NCBI GenBank assembly: GCA_036510875.1
Contig: DATCDE010000090.1
Location: 1 to 53,932 of the forward strand
Direction of reading: 5' to 3'
DNA length: 53,932 nt
From: Actinomycetes bacterium
GTDB taxonomy: Bacteria; Actinomycetota; Actinomycetes; Prado026
The notes under the pieces were generated by a model. That model saw nothing but the letters and a program-made list of their open reading frames with translations. It did not search any database and had not been told where the DNA came from. Position numbers and translations under genes: made by a program. Of the stretch, positions 21,053 to 28,886 are shown piece after piece; position 1 is the first letter of the stretch, and every line of letters starts with the position of its first letter.

Positions 21053-22942
21053 ATGTCGATAGGGCACGGCCCGTGGCAGGCCTACCGGTCGTTCACCCGG
21101 GACGGCGATGTCAAGCGTCGGCTGATCCCGGGGACGGCGCGCCGCATCGTCGCGTTCGCCCGGCCGTACCGGCTGGACATCGCGCTCTTCCTCGCCACCG
21201 TCGTGGTGTCATCGGTCGTCGTCGTGCTGACCCCTCTGCTGTTCAAGCGGATCATCGACAACCTCGGCAGTGCGAGCCCCAGCACGTCCGTCGTGATCAG
21301 CACGGCCATCGCCGTGGCGGCGCTCGCCGTCATCGACGCGGTGTCCGGCCTGATCGGCCGCTGGTTCTCCGCCCGGGTGGGCGAGGGGCTGATCTACGAC
21401 CTGCGCACGCGGGTGTTCGAGCATGTGCAGCGGATGCCGGTCGCGTTCTTCACCCGCACCCAGACCGGCTCCCTGGTCAGCCGCCTTAACAGCGACGTCA
21501 TCGGGGCGCAGCAGGCGTTCACCTCGACGCTGTCGTCGGTGGTGTCCAACGTGATCACGCTCGTCCTGGTGCTGGCCACCATGCTCTTCCTGTCCTGGCA
21601 GATCACTGTGGTGGCGCTGCTGCTGCTCCCCCTGTTCGTGCTCCCGGCCCGCTGGATCGGACGCCGACTGGCCGAGATCAGCCGCGAGTCGATGCAGCTG
21701 AACGCCGCCATGAGCCAGACCATGACCGAGCGGTTCAACGTCTCCGGGGCGCTGCTCGTCAAGATCTTCGGCCGACCGGCCGACGAGGTCCGCGGGTTCG
21801 GCGGAAAGGCGGCCCGGGTCCGGGACATCGGCGTCGTGCAGGCCATGTACGGCCGGGTGCTGTTCACCTCGCTCACCCTCGTCGCAGCGCTGGCCACCGC
21901 GATCGTCTACGGGTTCGGCGGCGTGATGGCCGTGCACGGCACGCTGGGGGTCGGCACGCTGGTGGCGCTGGCGGCCTACCTCACCCGGCTGTACGGGCCG
22001 CTCACCGCCTTGTCCAACGTCCAGGTCGACATCATGACCGCGCTGGTGTCCTTCGAGCGGGTCTTCGAGGTGCTGGACCTGCCGCCCATGGTCGACGACC
22101 GGCCCGGGGCCATCGACCTCCCCGAGGACGCGGACACCGTCGAGTTCGACGGCGCCACTTTCCGCTACCCCTCCGCCGACGAGGTCTCGTTGGCCTCGCT
22201 CGAGTCGGTCGCGGTGCTCGACGCCACGCCGTCCCAGCACGTGCTGGACGGCGTGACCTTCACCGTGCCGGCGGGGCGGATGGTGGCCCTGGTCGGACCC
22301 TCCGGGGCCGGCAAGACCACCATCACCGCGCTGGTGTCCCGCCTGTACGACGTCACGTCCGGCACCGTGCGGGTCGGCGGCCACGACGTCCGCGAGGTCA
22401 CCCAGGGCTCCCTGCACCGCGCGATCGGCGTGGTCACCCAGGACGCCCACATGTTCCACGACACGATCCGGGCCAACTTGCTGTACGCGCAGCCGAACGC
22501 CACCGAGGACGAGCTGGTGCGGGCCTGCCGGGCGGCCCAGATCTGGGACCTGGTCACCGCGCTGCCGGACGGCCTGGACACGATGGTCGGGGACCGCGGG
22601 TACCGGCTGTCCGGCGGGGAGAAGCAGCGGCTGGCCATCGCCCGGCTGCTGCTGAAGGCGCCGCGGATCGTCGTCCTGGACGAGGCCACGGCGCACCTGG
22701 ACAGCGAGTCGGAGGCGGCCGTCCAGCGCGCGCTGGCCACCGCGCTGAAGGGGCGCACCTCGATCGTCATCGCGCACCGGTTGTCCACGGTCAGGGACGC
22801 CGACGAGATCCTGGTGGTGGACGCCGGTCGGATCGTGGAGCGGGGCGACCACAGCACCCTGCTGGCCCAGGGGGGCCTGTACGCCGACCTGTACCGGACC
22901 CAGTTCGAGCGGCAGGCCGACGGCACGCTCGTGGAGTCCTGA
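21053..22942 (+). CDS. ABC transporter, fused permease and ATPase (exporter type)
   Basis: It has 629 residues: an ABC exporter half-transporter likely acting as a homodimer. An N-terminal cytoplasmic segment is followed by six TM helices (about 45-345) with EGLIYDLRTRVFEHVQRMPVAFFTRTQ-type coupling sequence. The nucleotide-binding domain has Walker A GPSGAGKTT (415-423), a Q-loop in VTQDAHMF, signature LSGGEKQR (about 519) and Walker B IVVLDEATAHLD, then the H-loop IAHRLSTV. It is complete. The substrate is unknown. It is convergent with the SDR gene, with only three bases between stops. Confidence 0.93.
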   Translation: MSIGHGPWQAYRSFTRDGDVKRRLIPGTARRIVAFARPYRLDIALFLATVVVSSVVVVLTPLLFKRIIDNLGSASPSTSVVISTAIAVAALAVIDAVSGLIGRWFSARVGEGLIYDLRTRVFEHVQRMPVAFFTRTQTGSLVSRLNSDVIGAQQAFTSTLSSVVSNVITLVLVLATMLFLSWQITVVALLLLPLFVLPARWIGRRLAEISRESMQLNAAMSQTMTERFNVSGALLVKIFGRPADEVRGFGGKAARVRDIGVVQAMYGRVLFTSLTLVAALATAIVYGFGGVMAVHGTLGVGTLVALAAYLTRLYGPLTALSNVQVDIMTALVSFERVFEVLDLPPMVDDRPGAIDLPEDADTVEFDGATFRYPSADEVSLASLESVAVLDATPSQHVLDGVTFTVPAGRMVALVGPSGAGKTTITALVSRLYDVTSGTVRVGGHDVREVTQGSLHRAIGVVTQDAHMFHDTIRANLLYAQPNATEDELVRACRAAQIWDLVTALPDGLDTMVGDRGYRLSGGEKQRLAIARLLLKAPRIVVLDEATAHLDSESEAAVQRALATALKGRTSIVIAHRLSTVRDADEILVVDAGRIVERGDHSTLLAQGGLYADLYRTQFERQADGTLVES

Positions 22943-22945
22943 CGG

Positions 22946-23716
22946 CTACAGCGCCTTGAGCATCCCGCCGTCCACCGGAAGCATCACCCCGGTCAGATAG
23001 CCGGCTGCGGGGGAGAGCACGAACGCGGCGACCCGGCCGAACTCCTCCGGTAGCCCGTCCCGGCCGAGCGGGATGCTCCGGCGAGCGCTGGCCAGGTCGG
23101 CCGCCTTGCGACCGGCGTCCAGCTGCCGCAGCCGCTCGGTGCCGATCCGGCCGGGGACCAGGCCGTTCACCCGGATCCCGCGGGGACCCAGCTCGGTGGC
23201 CAGCTCCTTGGCGACCATGGCCAGGCCCGGCCGCAGCCCGTTCGACGCACCCAGGCCGAGGATCGGCTCCCGGACCGACGACGACAGCACGAACGCCAGC
23301 GACCCGCCGTCCGGGCCGAGTCCCTCGACGACGGCGCGGGCCACTCGCAGCGCACCGAGGAAGACGGTCGAGAAGGCCTCGGTCCACTGGCCGTCGCTGA
23401 GGGACAGGGCCGGGCCGGAGGCCGGGCCGCCGACGCTGACCAGCGCCCCGTCGAGGCGCTCGTAGCGCGCCATGGCGGCCGCGACCAGCCGCTCGCCGGC
23501 GTTCGGGTCGGCATTGTCCGCGGCGACGCCGAGAGCACAGTCCGGAGTCGGCCCGAGCGCGGCGATCTGCGCCGCGGCCGCGCTGATCGTGGCCGGGTCC
23601 CGCCCGGTGACCACGACCTTGGCCCCCTCGGCGACGAGCGCCTCCGCGGTGGCCCGGCCGAGCCCGCGGCTGGCCCCCGTGACGATGTAGACGCGCCCGT
23701 CCAGCCCCAGATCCAT
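22946..23716 (-). CDS. SDR-fold oxidoreductase with atypical active site
   Basis: It has 256 residues. The cofactor motif TGASRGLG (13-20) and the fold are classical, as are the PGRIGTERL region and the DGGMLKAL end. The usual NNAG is replaced by SVGG. The catalytic Tyr-xxx-Lys is not present: aligning LATELG with the common LARELG places Ser where Tyr is expected and Arg where Lys is expected (GASNGLRPG). The catalytic Ser region (SSS) remains. It may use a different mechanism or act as a binding protein. ATG 23716 follows GGGGTGA. Confidence 0.88.
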   Translation of the reverse strand: MDLGLDGRVYIVTGASRGLGRATAEALVAEGAKVVVTGRDPATISAAAAQIAALGPTPDCALGVAADNADPNAGERLVAAAMARYERLDGALVSVGGPASGPALSLSDGQWTEAFSTVFLGALRVARAVVEGLGPDGGSLAFVLSSSVREPILGLGASNGLRPGLAMVAKELATELGPRGIRVNGLVPGRIGTERLRQLDAGRKAADLASARRSIPLGRDGLPEEFGRVAAFVLSPAAGYLTGVMLPVDGGMLKAL

Positions 23717-23758
23717 GCGTCACCCCGTTGATCGGCTGCGTGCGACCGTAGCAGCGGC

Positions 23759-23764
23759 TACCGT
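23759..23764 (+). promoter_or_regulatory. Putative -10 (TACCGT) of a leaderless sirtuin promoter
   Basis: TACCGT, six bases, then GTG 23771. The 15-base string TACCGTCGCAGGGTG is identical to that at the surf1 start on the other strand. Confidence 0.5.
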
Positions 23765-23770
23765 CGCAGG

Positions 23771-24535
23771 GTGGCCCTGGACCAGCTCGAACGGGCGGCC
23801 CGGCAGGTCGCCGCGTCCGGCACCGTGACCGTGCTGACCGGCGCCGGCATCTCCACCGACTCGGGCATCCCGGACTTCCGCGGGCCGAACGGGGTGTGGA
23901 CCAAGAACCCGGCCGCCGAGCGGATGTTCACCCTGCAGACCTACCTGACCGACCCGGAGCTGCGCCGGCGGTCGTGGCGGGACCGGGCCGAGCACGCGGC
24001 CTGGACGGCGCAGCCGAACTCCGGGCACCGGGCGTTGGTCGAGCTGGAGCGGTCCGCTCGGATGGGCGCGCTCGTCACCCAGAACATCGACGGGCTGCAC
24101 CAGGCGGCCGGCTCGGGCCGGGTGATCGAGGTGCACGGCACGCTGCACGCCGCCCAGTGCCTGAGCTGTGGTGCGCGCTCGCCCATGCAGGTCGTCCTGG
24201 CGCGAGTCACCGCCGGGGAGCCCGACCCGCCCTGCGAGCTGTGCGGCGGCCTGCTCAAGTCGGCGACGGTCTCGTTCGGGCAGGCTCTGGACCCGCAGGT
24301 CTGGCGGGCCGCGGTGAGCGCGGCCCGGGCCGGCGACCTGCTGCTCGTGGCCGGCAGCTCGCTGCAGGTGCAGCCGGTGGCCTCGCTGTGCGACGTCGCC
24401 GTCGGGTCGGGCGCCCGGCTGCTGATCATGAATGCCGAGGCCACGCCCTACGACGCGCTCGCCGACGTCGTGGTGCGCGAGCCGCTCGCCGAGGCGCCGC
24501 CCGCTGTGGTCGGCTCGGTGCTCGCCCGGGACTGA
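23771..24535 (+). CDS. Sir2-family NAD-dependent protein deacylase
   Basis: It has 254 residues. NAD-binding motif GAGISTDSGIPDFRG (about 22-36), TQNIDGLH, and the catalytic His in EVHG. The zinc module has two cysteine pairs, CLSC and CELC. The GSSLQVQP segment replaces the common GTSLxVxP. It removes acyl groups from lysines using NAD+; targets are unknown. The start lacks a Shine-Dalgarno at normal spacing, so a leaderless start is proposed. Confidence 0.93.
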   Translation: MALDQLERAARQVAASGTVTVLTGAGISTDSGIPDFRGPNGVWTKNPAAERMFTLQTYLTDPELRRRSWRDRAEHAAWTAQPNSGHRALVELERSARMGALVTQNIDGLHQAAGSGRVIEVHGTLHAAQCLSCGARSPMQVVLARVTAGEPDPPCELCGGLLKSATVSFGQALDPQVWRAAVSAARAGDLLLVAGSSLQVQPVASLCDVAVGSGARLLIMNAEATPYDALADVVVREPLAEAPPAVVGSVLARD

Positions 24536-24541
24536 CCGGCC

Positions 24542-26341
24542 TCAGCCCCGGTGCCGGCGGCGCGATCCCAGCTGCGGGCTGTGCCCGGCCAGGTTGAGCG
24601 CGGTGTTGACCAACCCGACGTGGCTGAACGCCTGCGGGGTGTTGCCCAGCTGGCGGCGGTGGACCGGGTCGTACTCCTCGGCGAGCAGGCCGACGTCGTT
24701 GGTCAGGCCCAACAGCCGCTCGAACAGGGCCCGCGCCTGCTCCGGTCGTCCGACCAGGGCCAGCGCGTCGGCCAGCCAGAAGCTGCAGACCAGGAACGCA
24801 CCCTCGTCGCCCGAGACCCCGTCGGACGAGCCGCCGGTCGACCCGACGCGGTACCGGCGCACCAGGCCGTCGACGACCAGCTCGCGCTGCACCCGGTCGA
24901 CGGTGCCCACGATCCGCGGGTCGCCGGCAGGGAGGAACCCAAGCTGGGGGAGGAGCAGCAGGGCCGCGTCGACGTCCGAGGAGCCGTAGGACTGGACGAA
25001 GCTGTCGAGCCGCTCGTCGAAGCCGTGCTCGAGGACGTCGGCATGAATCGTGTCGCGCACCGCCCGGAAGCGGTCAGCGTCCCCCGGCAGCCCGTGCTCG
25101 GTCACCGCCTGGGCGGCCCGGTCGAACGCCACCCAGGCCATCACCTTGGAGTACACGAAGTGCCGTGGCTCCCCGCGGACCTCCCAGATGCCCTGGTCGG
25201 GGTCCTGCCAGTGCCGTTCCAGGTGGCCGAGAAGGGCCCGCTGGACATCCCAGGCGCGGCCGTCGTCCGGCAGCCCGGCCTCCCGGGCCAGGTGGAAAGC
25301 GTCGAGCACCTCGCCGTAGACGTCGAGCTGAACCTGGTCGGCAGCTCCGTTGCCGATCCGCACCGGGCGGGCGCCCTCATACCCGGCCAGCCAGCCGAGC
25401 TCGACCTCGGGCAGCCGCCGTTCCCCGGCGACGCCGTACAGGACCCGCACGTCGGCGGGGTCGCCGGCGACCGCCCTGACCAGCCAGTCCCGCCAGGCCG
25501 CGGCCTCGTCGACGTAGCCGCAGCGCAGCAGCGCGCCGAGGGTCAGCGCGGCGTCCCGGAGCCAGCAGAACCGGTAGTCCCAGTTGCGGACCCCACCGGG
25601 GTCCTCCGGCAGAGACGTGGTCGCCGCCGCGACGATGCCGCCCGTGGGCCGGTAGGTCAGACCTTTGAGGGTCACCAGCGAACGGACGACGGCCGCGCGG
25701 TAGGGCAGGTCGGCGGGCAGCCGGCCGCTCCAGCCGGACCAGAACTCCTCGGTTCGCTGCAGCTCGTCGAGTGGGTCGGGGACCGCGGGCGCAGGATCGG
25801 TGGACGGTGCCCAGGCGAGGGTGAAGGCGACCCGCTCGCCGGCACACACCCGAAAGTCGCTGACCGTGGAGTGGTCCGCCCCGAGCAGCGGAGCAGCGGT
25901 GGTCAGCCACAGCGCATCCGGCCCGGCCACGGCGCGCAGGCCGCCCGGCTCCCTGGTCACCCAGGGGACCACCCGCCCGTACCCCAGGCGCACCCGCAGC
26001 GTGCCGCGCACGGCGACGTCGCCGTCGAGCCCTTCGACGATCCGGACCAGCCGCGGCTGCTGCTCCCGGGGCGGCATCAGGTCGGTGACCCGGATCCGGC
26101 CCTCGCCGCAGGTCCACTCGGTGTCCAGGACGAGCGAGTCGCCCCGGTAGCTGCGGCGGGCCACCGCGTCAGCCGCGGTCGGGGCGAGCCGCCAGCTGCC
26201 GTTCTCCTCGTCGCCGAGCAGCGCGGCGAAGGCCGCGTCGGAGTCGAATCGGGGCAGGCACAGCCAGTCGACCGAACCGTCGGCGCCGACCAGGGCGGCC
26301 GTGTGCAGGTCCCCGACCATGGCGTAGTCCTCGATCCGCAC
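24542..26341 (-). CDS. Glycoside hydrolase family 15 protein (glucoamylase/trehalase type)
   Basis: It has 599 residues. An N-terminal beta-sandwich domain begins with IEDYAMVGDLHTAALVG and SVDWLCLPRFDS. It is followed by the (alpha/alpha)6 domain with NWDYRFCWLRDAA (about 256-268) and the catalytic-base region LLAEEYDP near the C-terminus, then LGNTPQAFSHVGLVN. In actinobacteria this family includes trehalases and glucan-cleaving enzymes, and I cannot choose between them. No signal peptide, so it is cytoplasmic. GTG 26341 lies three bases after the surf1 stop; the two form an operon. Confidence 0.92.
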   Translation of the reverse strand: MRIEDYAMVGDLHTAALVGADGSVDWLCLPRFDSDAAFAALLGDEENGSWRLAPTAADAVARRSYRGDSLVLDTEWTCGEGRIRVTDLMPPREQQPRLVRIVEGLDGDVAVRGTLRVRLGYGRVVPWVTREPGGLRAVAGPDALWLTTAAPLLGADHSTVSDFRVCAGERVAFTLAWAPSTDPAPAVPDPLDELQRTEEFWSGWSGRLPADLPYRAAVVRSLVTLKGLTYRPTGGIVAAATTSLPEDPGGVRNWDYRFCWLRDAALTLGALLRCGYVDEAAAWRDWLVRAVAGDPADVRVLYGVAGERRLPEVELGWLAGYEGARPVRIGNGAADQVQLDVYGEVLDAFHLAREAGLPDDGRAWDVQRALLGHLERHWQDPDQGIWEVRGEPRHFVYSKVMAWVAFDRAAQAVTEHGLPGDADRFRAVRDTIHADVLEHGFDERLDSFVQSYGSSDVDAALLLLPQLGFLPAGDPRIVGTVDRVQRELVVDGLVRRYRVGSTGGSSDGVSGDEGAFLVCSFWLADALALVGRPEQARALFERLLGLTNDVGLLAEEYDPVHRRQLGNTPQAFSHVGLVNTALNLAGHSPQLGSRRRHRG

Positions 26342-26344
26342 CGG

Positions 26345-27127
26345 TCACCCGGGCGTCGGGACGGTGTGCTCGTCGGCCGCGGCCGCCTCGGCCGCGGCGG
26401 CCCGGTCCTGGGCGGCCGCCTGAGCGTCGCGGCGCAGCAGCACGAACCAGCCCACGATGGCGACCACGCCGAAGGCGTACCACTGCATGGCGTAGGACAG
26501 GTGCGGCCCGTTGTCCAGGGTGGGGGCGGGCAGCGGGGTCGGCGCCGACGCCGGCTGCGGCTGCTCGGAGACCAGGTCCGCGTAGTCGCCGTACACCGGG
26601 TACGGCAGGTCCTTGGCGATGCTGGGGACGTTGACCCGCAGCACCTGGCCGGTCGGCAGCTGGGTCGGCTTGGCCGGCTCGCTGCCCTGGACCCGCACCA
26701 CCCCCGTGACCTGGCCGGGCTGCGGGGCCGGGACGTCGGGGTTCTGGTCGGCCTGCATCGGGTAGGGCACCCAGCCCCGGACGACGAGCAGCGCGGTGCC
26801 CTGCGCGCTCGTCAGCGGGGTCAGCACCCAGAACCCGTTGCTGCCGTCCTGCGGCCGGTTGCGGACGAGCAGCTGGTGGTCGGCGTCCCACGTTCCGGTG
26901 ACCGTGAGCTGGCGCCAGTGCGCCGACGAGGTCTGCCGGCCCACCGCGAGCAGCTGCTCGGGAGGGATCGGAGCCAGCTTCTCGGCCGCCGTGATGCTCG
27001 CGTTGGCCGCCTCGCGGCCGTGCAGCCGGTCCAGCTGCCAGTGCGCGAGCCGGTAGCACAGCAGCACCAGCGCGACGACGAGGAAGGTCAGGCCGACCCA
27101 TCGTCGCTGGCGCAGCAGGGAGAGCAC
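26345..27127 (-). CDS. SURF1-family cytochrome oxidase assembly protein
   Basis: It has 260 residues. TM1 at about 10-30 (GLTFLVVALVLLCYRLAHWQL), a long extracytoplasmic domain with LLVRNRPQDGSNGFWVLTPL and VVRGWVPYP, and TM2 near 215-235 (MQWYAFGVVAIVGWFVLL) with a conserved His-Leu-Ser-Tyr lead-in. SURF1 helps insert heme A into subunit I of aa3 oxidase. The frame is open far upstream, but GTG 27127 starts just before TM1 and follows TACCGT by six bases. It is divergent from moaA. Confidence 0.92.
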   Translation of the reverse strand: MLSLLRQRRWVGLTFLVVALVLLCYRLAHWQLDRLHGREAANASITAAEKLAPIPPEQLLAVGRQTSSAHWRQLTVTGTWDADHQLLVRNRPQDGSNGFWVLTPLTSAQGTALLVVRGWVPYPMQADQNPDVPAPQPGQVTGVVRVQGSEPAKPTQLPTGQVLRVNVPSIAKDLPYPVYGDYADLVSEQPQPASAPTPLPAPTLDNGPHLSYAMQWYAFGVVAIVGWFVLLRRDAQAAAQDRAAAAEAAAADEHTVPTPG

Positions 27128-27133
27128 CCTGCG

Positions 27134-27139
27134 ACGGTA
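27134..27139 (-). promoter_or_regulatory. Putative -10 (TACCGT) of a leaderless surf1 promoter
   Basis: TACCGT-N6-GTG on the minus strand, with the GTG at 27127; the context is identical to the sirtuin start. Confidence 0.5.
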
Positions 27140-27151
27140 CCTCGGGCGACG

Positions 27152-27157
27152 TAGGGT
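27152..27157 (+). promoter_or_regulatory. Possible -10 element (TAGGGT) for moaA
   Basis: It fits TANNNT and would give a leader of roughly 36 bases containing the strong GGAGGAGG ribosome-binding site of moaA. Confidence 0.3.
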
Positions 27158-27199
27158 GACCTGACCAGCGCGGGGTCGTGGGTTCGCGGAGGAGGTCCA

Positions 27200-28186
27200 G
27201 TGCTCGTCGACACGTACGGTCGGGTGGCCACGGACCTCCGGGTCTCGCTCACCGACCGCTGCAACCTGCGCTGCAGCTACTGCATGCCCCCCGAGGGCCT
27301 CGACTGGCTGCCCACCCCCGAGGTCCTCACCGACGACGAGATCGTCCGGGTGATCCGGGTGGCTGTGGGGCTCGGGGTGACCGAGGTCCGCTTCACCGGG
27401 GGTGAACCGCTGCTGCGGCGGGGGCTGGTGGACATCGTGACCCAGGTGGCAGCGCTCGCACCGCGGCCGCGGATGTCGCTGACCACCAACGGGATCGGCC
27501 TGGCCAGGGTGGCGGCCGCCCTCGAGGCGGCCGGGCTGGACCGGGTCAACGTGTCCCTGGACACGCTGGACCGGGAGAAGTTCGTCCGGCTGGCGCACCG
27601 GGACCGGCTGGCCGACGTCCTGGACGGGCTGGCGGCCGCCGACGCTGCGGGGCTGCGTCCGGTCAAGGTCAACGCCGTCCTCATGCGCGGGGTCAACGAC
27701 GACGAGGCGGTCGAGCTGCTGCGGTGGTGCCTGGACCGCGGCTACGAGCTGCGGTTCATCGAGCAGATGCCGCTGGACGCCCAGCACGGCTGGGACCGCG
27801 CCCAGATGGCCACGGCCGACGAGATCCTGGCCCACCTGTCGGAGGCGTTCTCGCTCACGCCCGAAGGGGAGCAGCTCCGCGGCAGCGCGCCGGCCGAGAC
27901 CTGGCTGGTGGACGGCGGCCCGGGCCGGGTGGGCGTGATCGGCTCGGTGACCCGGCCGTTCTGCGGCTCCTGTGACCGGGTCCGGCTGACCGCGGACGGC
28001 CAGGTGCGCAACTGCCTGTTCGCCCGAAGCGAGTCCGACCTGCGCGCGGTGCTGCGCTCCGGCGGCGACGACGAGGCGGTGGCCGAGGTGCTCCGCGCCT
28101 CGCTGTGGGCCAAGCACGCCGGGCACGGGATCAACGACCCGGCCTTCCTGCAGCCGAGCCGGCCGATGTCGGCCATCGGCGGCTAG
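27200..28186 (+). CDS. moaA: GTP 3',8-cyclase MoaA
   Basis: Radical-SAM enzyme of molybdenum cofactor biosynthesis converting GTP to 3',8-cyclo-GTP. It has 328 residues. The N-terminal cluster motif is CNLRCSYC (C21, C25, C28), followed by RFTGGEPLLRR. The C-terminal second cluster is CGSC...NC (C255, C258, C272). It ends in the conserved di-glycine (SAIGG). GTG 27200 follows GGAGGAGG. No other moa genes are nearby. It needs Fe-S clusters, as supplied by the suf system. Confidence 0.96.
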   Translation: MLVDTYGRVATDLRVSLTDRCNLRCSYCMPPEGLDWLPTPEVLTDDEIVRVIRVAVGLGVTEVRFTGGEPLLRRGLVDIVTQVAALAPRPRMSLTTNGIGLARVAAALEAAGLDRVNVSLDTLDREKFVRLAHRDRLADVLDGLAAADAAGLRPVKVNAVLMRGVNDDEAVELLRWCLDRGYELRFIEQMPLDAQHGWDRAQMATADEILAHLSEAFSLTPEGEQLRGSAPAETWLVDGGPGRVGVIGSVTRPFCGSCDRVRLTADGQVRNCLFARSESDLRAVLRSGGDDEAVAEVLRASLWAKHAGHGINDPAFLQPSRPMSAIGG

Positions 28187-28210
28187 TTACCCCTCCCGGC
28201 TCAGTTCGGC

Positions 28211-28513
28211 TCAGGCCGGCGGGGCGGTCGGCCCGATCTGCTTGCGCTCGGCCTGCAGCACGGTGGTCTTCAGGTCCTCGTCGCGGCCCGGCTCGCGGCC
28301 GCCGTTCGCGAACACCACGGACAGGTAGGGCAGCAGCACCGCGCCGGCGATGAGCAGCCAGCGCAGCGGCCCGCTTGCCAGCACGGCGCCGACGAAGCAG
28401 CCGGTGCGCACGAGCATCGAGAACAGGTAGCGCCGGGCCCGGTCGTCGACGTCCTCGGACAGCGCGGTGCGGGCCGCGGTGATGCGGTACACGCGGCCGG
28501 TCCGCCGTGCCAT
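28211..28513 (-). CDS. DUF3099 family small membrane protein
   Basis: It has 100 residues. The conserved beginning VYRITAARTALSEDVDDRARRYL is followed by two hydrophobic helices (about 32-50 and 54-74). ATG 28513 follows GGAGGTGG; the longer upstream frame is rejected because the family start and ribosome-binding site agree here. Function unknown. It is convergent with moaA and divergent from dodecin. Confidence 0.85.
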   Translation of the reverse strand: MARRTGRVYRITAARTALSEDVDDRARRYLFSMLVRTGCFVGAVLASGPLRWLLIAGAVLLPYLSVVFANGGREPGRDEDLKTTVLQAERKQIGPTAPPA

Positions 28514-28648
28514 GGCCACCTCCGTCCACCGCAGGCCCTCGGCTGCTCGTGCCCACGCTACGTGCCTTGGCCGGCAAGGGCATGTCCGGACCGGGCGCGA
28601 GGGTGGATCATGGGCAGACCATCCGATGGACATGACCAGGGAGCACCC

Positions 28649-28861
28649 ATGAGCAACCGCACCTACCGGCTCACCGAGATCGTGGGCACCTCGTCGACGA
28701 GCATCGAGGACGCGATCAGCAACGGGGTGGGCCGGGCCGCACAGACGCTGCGGCACCTGGACTGGTTCGAGGTCACCGAGGTGCGCGGCCAGATCGTCGA
28801 CGGCAAGGTCGAGTACTACCAGGTCGGCATGAAGCTCGGCTTCCGCCTCGAGGACGCCTGA
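28649..28861 (+). CDS. Dodecin (flavin-binding dodecameric storage protein)
   Basis: It has 70 residues. The family pattern is complete: YRLTEIVGTSSTSIEDAISNG, the flavin-stacking Trp in LRHLDWFEV (about 38), and VEYYQVGMKLGFRL. Dodecins store FMN/riboflavin or CoA. ATG 28649 follows AGGGAG at seven bases. A hairpin begins one base after the stop. Confidence 0.95.
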   Translation: MSNRTYRLTEIVGTSSTSIEDAISNGVGRAAQTLRHLDWFEVTEVRGQIVDGKVEYYQVGMKLGFRLEDA

Positions 28862-28862
28862 C

Positions 28863-28881
28863 CCCCTTCCTGCGGAAGGGG
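28863..28881. terminator. Perfect 8-bp hairpin between convergent dodecin and tldE genes
   Basis: CCCCTTCC-TGC-GGAAGGGG directly after the dodecin stop, ending five bases before the tldE stop. Its reverse complement resembles the element at 34319-34343 (shared TTCCGCAGGAAGGG), so it may belong to the same palindrome family. Confidence 0.65.
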
Positions 28882-28886
28882 CGGGG

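Noticed and set aside
21209-22852. 547-codon minus-strand frame antisense to the ABC exporter
   Set aside because: No recognisable motifs; His/Gln/Arg/Gly-rich composition typical of a shadow of a high-G/C gene.
28187-28210. Terminator hairpin between moaA and the DUF3099 gene
   Set aside because: Only a CGGCTCAG direct repeat and weak CCGGC/GCCGG pairing are visible; not enough to call a stem-loop.
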